Source of the DNA: Notospermus geniculatus
Lineage: Eukaryota > Nemertea > Pilidiophora > Heteronemertea > Lineidae
Length of the DNA: 64,000 nt
NCBI GenBank assembly: GCA_002633025.1
Contig: NMRB01000804.1
Location: forward strand, 1 to 64,000
Reading direction: 5' to 3'
Shown here: in pieces, positions 42,812 to 54,289 of the stretch
Position numbering within the stretch: position 1 is the stretch's first letter
How the letters are laid out: every line of letters starts with the position of its first letter
Made by a program: the position numbers and the translations under genes
The notes under the pieces: model-generated
Told to the model about the DNA's origin: nothing
Database searches by the model: none
The model's input: only the letters and a program-made list of their open reading frames with translations

Positions 42812-42970
42812 TGTGAGGATCCACCAGTCCTTACAGTAATCTGTGACGGGACCCATCAGTCCTTACAGTAATCTGTGACGGGATCCACCAATCCTTGTAA
42901 TCTGTGACGGGATCCACCAATCCTTACAGTAATCTGTGACGGGATCCACCAGTCCTTACAGTAATCTGTG
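42812..42970. repeat. 31-bp minisatellite, expanded allele
   Basis: About five units of GGGATCCACCAGTCCTTACA plus GTAATCTGTGAC, one shortened (CCTTGTAATC). Copy A has one. Confidence 0.93.
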
Positions 42971-43439
42971 ACGGTATGCGACAGTTCCACTGCTTTACAG
43001 TAAACTGCGACCGTACCATCCAATGTACAATGTACCGTAACCTGCCAAATCCCGCCGCAATTTTCAGAACGCGACAGGATCCACCAGTCTTTACTGTAAT
43101 ATACACAAAAACTCATGTTCTCCAAGAAAAAAAACGTCGTTTTCTCATCATCTCTTGAGCAGTAATTGTCAGCGAGGACAAATTCCTGCTCATCTTATAT
43201 CAAATTAGATTGACGGACTTGAGGAGTCGGCTGATTATTGCAGAAGCGAATTCCTCGGTTTTTCCGGTAAATTATGCGGAGTTTGGATTAAAGTGAAGGA
43301 GTTTAGTTAACGATTTGGATATGGAGAGCTCTTATAGCATTCCTGCTATTTGATGTAGTGTCTCCGAAGATAATCGTGGCGAAGTTTGTTATTTGAGAGG
43401 TTTAGAAAGGCGTATGAATACGTAACACGTAACAAGTTT

Positions 43440-43660
43440 TTCACTGACGTCAGAACGGTCACGTGACTGCAAAGAATCGGCCATGCTGGCCGTCAAATGG
43501 CTGGTGATGACGTCAAAACTATCACGTCATGACATTTTGACGTCACGATCTGTGTGTTGATGCTGTGTTTATGCCGTGACGTCGCTTGACATCTTGACAG
43601 CCAAGATGGCGGCATCGTGTCGTCATGGAAATGTGACGTCACGTGAAGAACCTCTATAGC
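43440..43660 (+). mobile_element. MITE-like family B (B2 counterpart)
   Basis: As 30,078-30,297. The first CRE reads TGACGTCAGAACGG. AAGATGGCGGC is retained. Confidence 0.88.
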
Positions 43661-44499
43661 GTCTCTGTCGGTGGCGTTGTTTGCCCTTTGCCAGCGGTCA
43701 TGATTTGAACGGACTCGTCGCTTGTCACGTGATGTCCAGAGACCAGGATAAGCTTTGACTCCGTCAGATATGACTCGGCTGCCCTTCCCACAATAAACAT
43801 TGACTTCTACCCTATAGATCCAAGCTATAGACGTCCGACTTCCCTTTCATTCAATACAAGGCAAGGGAAACCCGAGACGATCAAGTAAAAATCCCTTTAT
43901 CTATTTGAGTCGTCAAGCCCACGACAGAAACCTGTGTACGTCAACACTTCGATTGCCAATACAGCGACTCGAACGAGGCTGGTCCTTCAGACGGATATGG
44001 GCCGTTATATCAGCAAATAAACACGTTATAAGTCATGATCTTGAGTCTTGGTGATGTGAGCTCGAGTCGTAACAGAGAAATACGTTAGGTGACGCTGTAG
44101 TCGCCCGGATGATATAAAGTAGCAGCTGATTTGTAGACGTTACAAAATTGGAATAATAATAATAATATTCATCTGCCCAGTGTCTTTGTAAGCTTCAACT
44201 TCAAATCATCCTGACGACTGCAGCGCCACCCAACGTTTTTCTATTATACGACTCGAAAATCGAAATCATGACTGACAACGTCGTTATTTCGGGACCTCTT
44301 TTTTGCGGATATAACCGCCCATAGAGGGGAAAGTTAAAGCGATCTTCGCACTATCCTGCGGGAATAAAAGATCGTCATCTACCCGTGTAATAGGAAAGAA
44401 TAACCCGTGATAAAAGGTCCTTTAATTTTGTCCAATAATGGTTGAGACTGAACGAATGACCCGACACAATATAACTTCAAATGAAATATGCCGCCTCGC

Positions 44500-44600
44500 A
44501 TCGCATCGCTAGTTGGGGATCGAACCCACTATTACAGGTGTGACAGCCGCAGCTGTCTTCAGTGCGTAGGCTGTGAATCCAACCACTCAAAAAAGGTTCT
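44500..44600 (-). mobile_element. tRNA-like SINE head (copy B)
   Basis: Counterpart of 31,125-31,222 with the same GGGTTCGATCCCC B box. A CATCG duplication (CGCATCGCATCGC) adjoins it. Confidence 0.4.
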
Positions 44601-44835
44601 AACTCCGCCATTGATTCGTCATAAGGTCAAAGACTGGTGACATTTCGAGCCACTTAGCTTTCTGAAGAAACATGATAGTGTCTCCCGTCATATCAAAGGG
44701 GATTTTTACCCGGTCATATCACGCGTGTTCTCGTGGATTACTCAGTATCGGTTGTAAGAGTGGAAAGGTACGAGACCCTTCTTCCCAAACCTTGTGTTGT
44801 CGTTGATGCAGTTTAAAGGGAGTTGATCGCGTATA

Positions 44836-45207
44836 GATGTCCTTTACTGACGCAACAACGGTCAAATGACTACAAACAATCGGCCATGTTGGCCGTCAAA
44901 TGGCCGGCAACGACGTGAGAAACCGTCACGTTATGATATTTTACGTCACGATCAGTGTGTTGATGCTGTGTCCATGCCGTGATATCGCTTGGCATTTTGA
45001 CGGCCAATATGGCGGCATCGTGTCGTCATGGAAATGTGACGTCACGTGAAGAACCTCTATAGAGGAAGTGCAGCTATGATTGTGACGTCACTGCCGCGAC
45101 GAGAGGCCGCCATGTTGGACGTCACGTCCAACGCATTCGTAGCTTCAAATGACGTCCAACATGGCTGACGTGCGAATTATGACGTCACGTGAAGTTCCTC
45201 TATACGC
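44836..45207 (+). mobile_element. Family B copy followed by complete B4
   Basis: B3 counterpart (to about 45,062), then B4 with both ends (GAGGAAGTGCAGC and GTGAAGTTCCTCTATA) and the central mirror CATGTTGGACGTCACGTCC / GACGTCCAACATGG. Confidence 0.88.
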
Positions 45208-45227
45208 TCAATGAAGAAACCGGTAAA

Positions 45228-45401
45228 CTTTTTATCCCCCCAGGGCGGCGCTGCGGGCGGTTGTACCAAAGACGCCAAACACAGAGCAAAGCAATGCAAT
45301 GACGTCACGTCATGACGTCCTTGACGCAGTGCAACAGGCGCGAAACGTCGAAAAAAGGTACAACCGATCACAGCGCCTCCTAGTGGTGGTAGTTCACAGG
45401 T
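45228..45401 (+). mobile_element. MITE-like family A, copy A9
   Basis: CTTTTTATCCCCCCAGGGCG, GCGGGCGGTTGTACC, core GACGTCCTTGACGCAGTGCA, right end GGTACAACCGATCACAGCGC. Not present in copy A, where an N stands instead. Confidence 0.92.
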
Positions 45402-46165
45402 TCCTCATTTAAATTAATGGACAATGGAGTTTGCACCGTGAATTTGTGTATCCGATGACTGCGCGCCGTTTTGGACACAAGATCCAAACATCGTTTGGGC
45501 TGATTACCAGTGTTCGCCCGAACGAAAAAAATAGCTTGGGTCAGTTCGCCACGTTTTTCTGAAACAAGATGTTCTTTTCTAGCTGAAAGTCGTCGCGTCT
45601 CGTTGCTAAGCGACCGCGATCGTTAGTTTGGCTGTGAATGACGTCTGTCTCAATGTTTTGATTGGCAGTCAGCGCGTATCAATACAAAAAAAACAAACGC
45701 ATAAAAACTTGACAGTTTTGCGATACTAGCAGACGAACGAGCAGCGCAAAATGGCAGGGTCACGTGACTGGCGATCGTCGAGCACATGTTGGCAATACCC
45801 AGCGCGTGTATTCCACAACGAGGCTACGGACGAATGAGGTCAAATTTGATTCGTCGTTGATCTGCACAACAAAGCCTCTGATTGGTCCGTTTGCAGACAG
45901 CCCCGCAGCAGGCTGTAGATGATGTTGACTGCGTTAAGAAATCCATTCGCTCTATACGCAGACGAGGCCCTGCAGGGGTAGGGTTTAAATCTCTTCATTT
46001 CTCCTTTAATTCAAATTAAAATCCGTTTCTCGCCTTTGGCTCCATTCGCGCGTCTTTCATTTTTATGAAATATGAGTCTCGCACACAGAAGACAGGAAAT
46101 TAAACCTTAGACGAGATCCATCTTCTACATATACCTATCAACAAAAGGTTCTAAATTACTAATGT

Positions 46166-46399
46166 GTGCCAGACTTTTCACCGCTGGCTCCATTAACCAT
46201 TCTGAAACAATTTTTATTAAATTCCTCCATCGCCTCCGTCGTGTCCTCATCTTTCAAAGCTTCGGAACCAACCTTTGAAAAACACGAGACGAACTTGGAG
46301 CGAAATGTTTCACTAAGTAAGACGCCATTAGGTCACGTGACCGTCTTTAGAAGTCCCGCAGTAAATGAAGGCAATTTGAATAAAAGAAACGTGGACTGA
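46166..46399 (+). CDS. Conserved short ORF (copy B), doubtful
   Basis: 77-codon version of 32,533-32,751 with an in-frame 15-bp addition (TGTTTCACTAAGTAA). No domain recognised. Confidence 0.15.
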   Translation: MPDFSPLAPLTILKQFLLNSSIASVVSSSFKASEPTFEKHETNLERNVSLSKTPLGHVTVFRSPAVNEGNLNKRNVD

Positions 46400-46578
46400 A
46401 ATAATTGTATGTTTATTGGAATAATATTCTAAATATATCCGGGGCAGATATAGAATGGATTGATCTAATTAAGAGATGTTAGCATTGTCTTGTCTGTCTC
46501 TAGTAATTTGTGCCTTGAAGCAGACGACGTTGGTTCAGAACTGTCTCGCTAGGGGGCGATGATTTGACGGTGATCAGA

Positions 46579-46680
46579 TTTAAAGAGACAGGGTTTTCCT
46601 TCCCTATCCTGCGCCAAACATACTCGCGTTGAGGGAGACCTCTATTGACAGTGTTGTTAAACTACCGCTTATCAACCTCG
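46579..46680. mobile_element. Family K fragment (K1 counterpart)
   Basis: Same as 32,931-33,032. Confidence 0.75.
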
Positions 46681-47008
46681 TATCGTTGTCATTAAAGAAT
46701 CTGAACCTCTCTAATGCAACATTTAACTTTCTGTGTCCTACCCGACTTCTATCATTGTGGGTGGTTCTTTTTCTATATGAGAACCCGGCAAGTCAGACGT
46801 AGCAATTAGACGGGTGAGAATCGATGGAGTCAGAGAATGAACAGGCGTCGCTTTCACCGAGCCACAGGTTGGTGGAACGTTGAAATCTAAGGTCGAATAA
46901 CCAGGAATAGATATCTCTCCCGTTTGGGGCAGAAATAATCCAATACCGGGACTCGGGGGTCGGCGCGATGATATATCATGTCATGATTATGATGAGGTCG
47001 ATAGACTT

Positions 47009-47123
47009 TGATGGGGACAGTAGAACCTCTATTAATAGGCTCTTATTGATGGGGACAGTAGAACCTCTATTAACAGGCTCTTATTGATGGGGGCAGTAGA
47101 ACCTCTATTAATAGGCTTTTATT
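47009..47123. repeat. 37/38-bp minisatellite, three units
   Basis: Contracted counterpart of the eight-unit array at 33,362-33,661. Confidence 0.95.
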
Positions 47124-47156
47124 GAGGTCTTGCGGGAAGAAAACTAAGGGCCATAT

Positions 47157-47275
47157 TCACAAAGGGTGTTTAAGACTTAGACGCGTGTAACTTCGTCAAA
47201 AGCATGGTGGAAGTGTGTGCATTTAGTGAAGTTACACGCGTCTAAGTCTTAAACACCCTTTATGAATATGGCCCT
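47157..47275. mobile_element. MITE-like family L, present only in copy B
   Basis: Terminal inverted repeats AGGGCCATATTCACAAAGGG and TTTATGAATATGGCCCT, with GTTTAAGACTTAGACGCGTG mirrored inside. TA flanks each end. In copy A the site has about 150 bp of unrelated DNA (33,680-33,835). Confidence 0.9.
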
Positions 47276-47346
47276 AAATATTCAGGTGTAACAGTAAAGA
47301 GTGTCCCCCTGCAAAGAATGTCCGTTTCTTTTGTTTGCACCGTCAA

Positions 47347-47411
47347 AGACTCGTGACGCGACATTTTGCTCCGTTTTTGCTCAGTTCGCAGCGCCGCCCT
47401 GTGGGGCAAAA
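47347..47411 (-). mobile_element. Family A partial copy (copy B)
   Basis: Counterpart of 33,895-33,962. Confidence 0.75.
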
Positions 47412-47823
47412 TATTTATGCGGGTTCCTCATCCTTCTGGCTCATTGTTGTAAAATCTCTCAGCTGATAATTTCATTCGCTGTTTTCCTCGAGTTTTTCTT
47501 AAAATGCGTTATTCTGACTTGAAATGCTTCAAAATCTGTGTAAACATGTCAAACATGTCAAATTCAAAACAGTCTGATTCTGTAGCTTGCCGTCGGTGAT
47601 GTTTTAATGTCGGCGTTGTGAGATAATTAAAGGTTCAAATTTGTCGCTGAGGCAAAATATCAGACTTCAGATTCCACCAGGTACTTATTAAAGAAAAAAA
47701 ATTATCCGAATGTTGGAAAACGAGTTGAAATTATTCAAAATATGATTGTGTGTGTGTTGATTGTGCAGAATAATTATGGGGTGATATCTGGAGAGAGATG
47801 CCTCGGTCTTGATTACGAATAGG

Positions 47824-48190
47824 AAATCTAAACGTCTCTCTTGACTGAGATGAGCGTCGCCACAAACAACCCATGCATGAAAACGTAAGACTGTAACATC
47901 TAAACGTGTCTCTTGCCTGTACTGACCGCCGCCACAGAACAATCGATACACGAAAACGTAATACTGAACAGCACAGTACGTCACCTCCGAAAAATCCCAA
48001 ACGAAAACGTAACATTGCAATATCTAAATCTCTCTCTTTACTATACTGAACGTTCCCACAGAAAAAAAATTAAACACGAAAACGTAACAATGCAACATCT
48101 AAATGCCTGTATTTACTATACTGGTCAAAGAAAAATCAACGAACGGAAACGTAACACTGCAACTTCTGAACGTCTCTCTTTGTTATGTCT
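47824..48190. repeat. ~75-bp tandem repeat (copy B)
   Basis: Counterpart of 34,370-34,745 with the same unit number. Confidence 0.88.
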
Positions 48191-48320
48191 ACCAAGTCTT
48201 CTATGATTCAATATCGCGTTGAGATCGGTGGGTAAATACTCCGCGTTATTGCTTGTTAGCTTTGTTTATTGTGAGTTGGCTTCGCGCACAAACCCTCTGT
48301 CGGCTGATTCACCGACGAGA

Positions 48321-48620
48321 AAGCTATGAGGCTATTAGGTTATGAGGCTATGAGGAGGATATGAGCTATGAGGCTGTGAGTTTATTAGACTTTGAGGGAA
48401 TGAAGCTATGAGGTTTTCAAGCTGTGAGTTCTTCAGACTATGATGTTGAGAGGTTATGAGGTAAGAGGCGATAACTTATAAGGTTATGAGTCCATGAGGT
48501 GACGGGGCTGTGAGGCTATGAGGTTATAAGGCAATGAGGTTATGAGACAACGAGGTTGTGAGGCTATGAGGTTGTGAGGCTATGAGGTTATGAGGCTATG
48601 AGGTTATGAGGCTATGAGTT
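48321..48620. repeat. CTATGAGG array (copy B)
   Basis: Counterpart of 34,877-35,168; GAGGCTATGAGGTTGTGAGG is repeated near its right end. Confidence 0.95.
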
Positions 48621-48722
48621 CTGGTTGGTAAAACCAGCTAATTTGAGATCGCCTATCGTCGATTATCACGTGATCAGCCGTTTCAACCAATCAGAGCGTT
48701 TTCTTTCGGCTTCTTTTCTGCC

Positions 48723-48858
48723 AATAGGGAGTTTTCGCAAAGCCCCCGAAACGCCAAAGCCAACGCCAAACCTATTGTTCGATGCCACGAAGAGAGCACC
48801 GAACAAAAGGACAGACGTTCGCGTTGGCGTTTCGGGGTCTTTGCGAAAACTCCCTATT
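48723..48858. mobile_element. MITE-like family I (copy B)
   Basis: Counterpart of 35,269-35,404; arms unchanged. Confidence 0.9.
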
Positions 48859-49357
48859 CACGTGAATTATACGTGAATGGACAGCAGGCGATTCCCATCC
48901 GAGTGTAAACCCTAGCGGTGAGATATGGAACCAATCTACCAGAGGCGTGCAATCGTCTGAAAATCGCCTGTAATTGTTTGTGTAATATTCCATAGAAAAC
49001 CTTACAAAAACATCATCAAAAACAAGATGAAAGGTCGACGAACGCGGGCAATTTTCTCCGGGCGGATCAAATGATTGTTTGATGAGAAAGTTCCCTCATT
49101 TCTGTGGGTTGATGGTTGGAGGAAGTATAAAGGAGGGTCTCGCCTTCAAGATGAAAGCTCATCTCACAAATTGGGTTTAATTAGACTCAATGATGAATCC
49201 GAACCGGGGACTGCGAATCAGATGATAGGTATATTATCGTGCGAATCGGCGGCTGTTTTCGTGATGATGGCTCTTTTCCTGTCAGTGCTGCTAAAAATAG
49301 ATCAAAGATTTGCGCATATCCTGAACACAAGGCCAGGGGCAGAGGTACTATGTGGCG

Positions 49358-49612
49358 CACTCTCCAAGCAGAGCCAATGTATCTCACTCTCCATGCAGGG
49401 ATACTAAGGTGTCGCACTCTTTACGCAGAGATGCTAACGTATTACACTCTCCAAGCAGAGATTCCGGTATGTTTTTCACTCTCCAAGCAGAGTTGCCAAC
49501 GTTTCAAACTCTCCAAGCAGAGTTGCGAACGTATCACACTCTCCAAGCTGAGATTCTAATGTTTTCCACTCTCCAAGCAGTGATACTCAGTTTTTTACTC
49601 TCCAAGCAGAGA
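49358..49612. repeat. CACTCTCCAAGCAGAG minisatellite (copy B)
   Basis: Counterpart of 35,912-36,170, with an ATTA deletion near 49,406 that changes the reading frame of the overlapping ORF. Confidence 0.93.
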
Positions 49613-50239
49613 ACTGGTCCCCGTTTGACACTTTATTGGAAAAATGCGTTCTCCTGTCAAAATAAAACTTGCCACTTTTTCTCAATGCGGAATTAATTAC
49701 GCGAAAAAATCTTAAAATATCAGCCTTGCATCAAAGTCCAATAAACCATGCGAATTCCGATAATTGGGTTTTCATTTTTACAATGCCAATACCATAGGTT
49801 ATTGTTTTTGTATCGGATCATTCTATGAAAACGGGTAAACATCCACCTCTACTCGAGTAGATGAAGAAAATTCAAACTACGGCCGCTTGGAGGCGCTGCG
49901 AGCTCTTTTGCGACGTTTGATCTTATTTTTAAACTGTGGTCTAGTCTTATTTTTAATCATTGTCTTACTTTTAAAGTGATTTAGTCGTGGAAGTCAAAAA
50001 TGACACAAAGAAATTCACAATTTCAAAATTACAAATGTCATATTTTACCGGAATGCATCCCAAGACAAGCCGAGATTTGCATTCAACCGTGTTGTTCTAA
50101 ACCGGGGTTCTAAATGCAATTCGAAGGTAGCAGAGCCACAACACTTGCGCAAATATATGATATTAGGCAATAAATTTCAGATGTAAGTAACGTAATAGAT
50201 TCAAAATGGCGGAGTTGATGGTCTATTCAGACACCTTGA

Positions 50240-50464
50240 TTGGTTGATCAGTTCGCTTTAAACTGTGAGCCACGCTTCAAGAGTCGACAACCAAAAGTTG
50301 AGACGCCAACACTTGCCAATAAGATTAAATACTTGCAGTCAAGCATAAAATGGTATTCATCCTCGAGGGAACAGTTTAATTTCCTGAATTCTGTCGGCAA
50401 GATTTCTGAAGCAAACATTAGAAACCTGCTAAGATTTGATCACAAACCACAATACTTGATCTAA
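50240..50464 (+). CDS. Conserved 74-codon ORF (copy B), doubtful
   Basis: Counterpart of 36,770-36,996 with one R-to-P change. Confidence 0.2.
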   Translation: MVDQFALNCEPRFKSRQPKVETPTLANKIKYLQSSIKWYSSSREQFNFLNSVGKISEANIRNLLRFDHKPQYLI

Positions 50465-50679
50465 CGTTTATCTACATTTTAGACAACATTGCACGCGTGT
50501 TTGCGGTATATTTGGGTTGAAATGAACTTTTCGCCGCGTCGAATAATTTAATTTCAGGGAGAGGTAAGCGCCGATGAGGCGTGAAATTGAGAAAAGTGCA
50601 ATTTGTGATCGTTCACAGAGTGGCCGCTAGGTGTCTCTGCGCAGAAATCCGCGAGAGAGTAGACTAAAATTTAGCCAAG

Positions 50680-50944
50680 ATTAAAGGGCCACAATATTTC
50701 CACTTTTTGTCGACAGTCGGCGCCACCGGCGGTGATTGCATCATTCTCCAATTGATTTGCCTTTCACCCCAGTGTCGGAGAATGTATGACTACAATACAA
50801 TGCATACGTGGATACCCTAGGAACGAGAGTTACTCTACATGGGGCGAGGTTGATAAGCGGTAGTTTAACAACATGTCAATAGATGTCTCCCTTTACGCGG
50901 GTATGTTTAGCGCAGGATAGGAAGGAACACAGTGCCTCGTTAAA
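50680..50944. mobile_element. Family K (K2 counterpart)
   Basis: As 37,212-37,474; the left end ATTAAAGGGCCACAATATTT is closer to the mirrored right end. Confidence 0.8.
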
Positions 50945-51943
50945 CACACTACTTCGAGCCAATGCTCTTTGTCGGAATGTCGGTCTNCCGCGAATAGCCT
51001 CGTATATTTCAACTAGAATTTAAAAAATTTGCAATTAGTGAAACTTCCGAGTGATTTCTAAAAGTCGGCTGCATTTTGTTGTCAGGACCAAACCCTAGCG
51101 GAATATGGAACAGTCGCCATTTTCTGATTGCCTCATGTTTTTGTTAACGCGCCAAATCCCGTGGGAAATCTCGCAGCACCGACAACAATTCGTCTGCCAA
51201 ACTGCATCCTGAAATAACGTCAACATTTCTGTCTTGTTATCAGACCCAGCTGGACTGTAACAAATACTTTCTTTTGTCCTGTTTCTTATTATGTTACAAC
51301 CCGATGATATATTACCTTTGCCGTTCAACAAAGCAAGTCCGGTCGTCTGCCGCTATTGATATTGGTCGTTTTTTTCATGGCAGGGATTGGCGTCCACAAC
51401 ACTTTGAATTATGGGCGGCATTTTCCGCCAAAAATAGAGATCGAATGCAAGCGAATCCCAAGTTCAGACGTCATCCATAATGACGTGGAGGCCATGGCTA
51501 ACGTTTGTGACGTCATATTTTGTGACGTTCTAGGAGAGCTAACAGGCGGCCTCTTTTGGCAGTAAAGTCTCTCATTGCCGAATGAAGCTGGTGCTGCTAG
51601 AACTACCACACCCAAAGAAACCCAAGATTTTATCGGCTATACTCAACATCTCGCCGACCCGGAACAAATTTACACAGTCCTGTTTATTTATAAATACCCG
51701 ACTTCATTAGTTGGCGAAGAACTGAGGCTGTGTACAGTTCATATTAGTAACCATGGCAACCTATCATGTGGACAGATGGTCCAGGGAAAGTCTTGGCCAG
51801 GGAGGTGATCAGACTCTTCCGGTCATATCCTGTCTCGTTTATTGATGTGATGGAAGGTCACCACTCACTCTTGATGAGCTGAACACGAAATCTGAAAGTG
51901 ACATGGTGTCTGCTCAAACGGTAGAGGAAAACTGGCGTAATTA

Positions 51944-52184
51944 TAGACCGTTTTCAAATTGACGTAAACGAGAAAGATCTTCCGCCGAAATCGCAACCAC
52001 AACCTCGATCTGAAGTTGAATGCCGTGACGCAGACAACCCCACGACAGTGACGTCGAAGACGTTGCGTCAGAGTCGACCGTTGCTGAATCATGGATGGCG
52101 TCACGTCAGCCGGTTTCAGATCGAGGTTCTGGTTGAGATTTCGGCGGAAGTGCGCAGATCTGCCAATTTGAGAATCGTCTACAA
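51944..52184. mobile_element. MITE-like family E, copy E3
   Basis: TAGACCGTTTTCAAATTGAC, GTAAACGAGAAAGATCT, CCGCCGAAATCGCAACC and the mirrored GGTTGAGATTTCGGCGGAAG ending AATTTGAGAATCGTCTA. Same orientation as E2. Confidence 0.85.
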
Positions 52185-52640
52185 TTAATGGGCTGTCAAG
52201 AGTGGCGAAATGGTAACGTCATTTTTTTCTGTTTTCGTCAAATCACCATCGGCAGTGAAAGGGTTAAACCGACGAAATAGGAAAAGGAAATAATAAAAAA
52301 ATAATAAAAAGGTATACCCTTTAGAAAAACCTCATCCAGTTAGTCGCATATCCTCCGCCATTCATTTCACCGCACAGTACTCGGATTTTAAGTAATTAAT
52401 GTACATCTAATAAAGGTTGATTAGTAGGTGATTAATGGTGGATCTATGTTCGCGCGGGAGGCAGATTTGTTATGGAAGTCTGCCTCTTTTTGAAAAGCCT
52501 TCTTATTAACCTGCAAGATGGCTGAATGCTGAAGAATATTAGTTATAATGTGGCTAATAGCCAATCAAAACCTAATTTGAGCCTAGGACACAAAATTTAA
52601 GATAAGATAAAATTTGACATACAGAAGCAACGCGACCTAC
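52185..52640. other. Unrecognised AT-rich stretch
   Basis: A-rich AATAATAAAAAAATAATAA near 52,290. No gene or repeat family recognised. Confidence 0.3.
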
Positions 52641-52644
52641 AGTG

Positions 52645-52795
52645 CCTAGGGCAGACTGTGCCGTAGCAGCGCCATCTATGGTCAGTAGGACAAACCATCC
52701 TGTTGCAGCGCCATCTATAATACGTGCAGCAAACTACGACAACGCCATCTATAGTGCGTAACACAAACCATAGCGCAGCAATGCCATCTACAATC
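52645..52795. repeat. GCGCCATCTAT tandem repeat
   Basis: Four degenerate units of 34-38 bp carry GCAGCGCCATCTAT or close variants, separated by variable GTAGGACAAACCAT-type spacers. Confidence 0.8.
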
Positions 52796-53280
52796 GAATC
52801 GATGAACTAAATCATCACTGTGTTGTGCTCGTGAAACCAGGCTGAATAGAGTGCTAATTTCCCACGATTTTCCTCCTCGACAAGCCGCTAACATTGCTAA
52901 TCAGGCTCGGAGCTTGATTCACGGCCATTCAGTTGGTTCTTAGCCGTTTTCGTTAACGGTTTAATTGATATATTGCATTGGTCAGTAATGTCGTCATTTT
53001 TCTGTGAGGAATTTGGCGCGAGAATATTGACTGACGCGGGAAAATCACCCGTTTCCTTGCTAGTGAAAAAGATGCACGCAGAAGTTTTTTTTCCTCAGTG
53101 TGTGTCAGCCGACGAAATTTACTTCTACCGAACAGAGTTAGGCTTCCACAATGAATCATAATACTACTGGTACAATTCCCGGCAGCGGTGGAATTGATGT
53201 GAATTGACAACTACAACAGCTAATTTCGAGTTGTGCCGATGGGAATTGGAGATAATGTATAATTGATCGTGTAAAATGCT
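52796..53280. other. Unrecognised stretch
   Basis: Overlapping ORFs on both strands (52,953-53,210 minus, 52,973-53,161 plus) with no features. Confidence 0.3.
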
Positions 53281-53430
53281 ATCATCAGAGGAGAATTAAC
53301 CAATCTCGCTGCCGTGTTCTCGCGATATTATACGTTAGTAATGACTCCGATCATCTGCATATCACGAATTAGGAGAAATACGTTCTCTACGTTGATTGGT
53401 GGAAAATTGACAGAATCGGTGGTGAAGAAT

Positions 53431-53625
53431 GAGCGTGTAGGTTCTCAATGGGGACCTTGCCCACTGCCTTCCCACTGACATCCAGGTGTCCTGATCCATT
53501 TCTCACACAAAAGGCGTTCATTGTATAAGACCTGGTTTCGGTGTGCTGCCCTCTATCGAGCTAGGATCCCCAACAATGGTGATTGCCCATTGAGAGCCAA
53601 CTCCCAGGAGGAAACGCTCACGTTC
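53431..53625. mobile_element. MITE-like family D, copy D2
   Basis: GAGCGTGTAGGTTCTCAATG and the mirror GCCCATTGAGAGCC plus AAACGCTCACG. Minus ORF 53,518-53,859 runs through it and is not called as a gene. Confidence 0.65.
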
Positions 53626-54102
53626 TCTTCGCACTTTACAAGTCAAACAATCAGAGAAACTGTTCATTATTTTGTCGTTTTGTTTGAAGTCCTCGCGGCT
53701 CTTCTCTCCAACAATGGCAGACTTGGATAGGTTTTCGAGTATACCGCTAACCCGACCGCCCCTTGTCGACCACTCCTGATAATTGTAAGAAAACACAGGC
53801 AAATTTGTATGTATAAGGAAAGAGGTCTTACATCTTGAAGAGAACTCTGGTAGAAACAAATATCGATCAGATGTTTAATGCGGCGAAACTACGGCACTTC
53901 TAGAATTTCATCTGAATAAAGTCGACTTTCGAAGTTTTTTTGTGGACAATGGTTTATTTTTCGGCGCGGGTCCTGAGCCCATCCAGCACGGGCAGTTTGG
54001 ATGCGTCGTGCTAACTTCTCGGTCGTACAGGAAATATCTGGTAAAGGCATAAGCCGTAACGAAACCAAACGGTGAGTTTCTTACGGAGAAACCGCATACC
54101 TT

Positions 54103-54272
54103 TTTACCCCGACAGGCGGCGCTGCGAGCGGTTGTGCCGAAGACGTCAATAAAACAGAGCGAAGCAACGTAATGACGTCGCGTCACGACGTCCTTGACGC
54201 AGTGCAACACGGACGAGACGTCGAAAAATGGTACATGTACAACCGCTCACAGCGCTCCAAGTGGCGGTAGTC
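54103..54272 (+). mobile_element. MITE-like family A, copy A10
   Basis: TTTACCCCGACAGGCGGCGC, core GACGTCCTTGACGCAGTGCA, right end ACAACCGCTCACAGCGCTCC. Counterpart 60,363-60,532. Confidence 0.92.
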
Positions 54273-54289
54273 CTCATTCAGAGCCAGCT

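Larger units (their letters stand above)
41275..51686. repeat. 10.3-kb duplication, copy B
   Basis: Counterpart of 27,976-38,253. It contains the full B4 plus A9 block missing at the N in copy A, a MITE of family L in place of about 150 bp of copy A, an expanded 31-bp minisatellite and a contracted 37-bp one. The N at 50,987 replaces the poly-G stretch seen at 37,521 in copy A. Confidence 0.95.
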
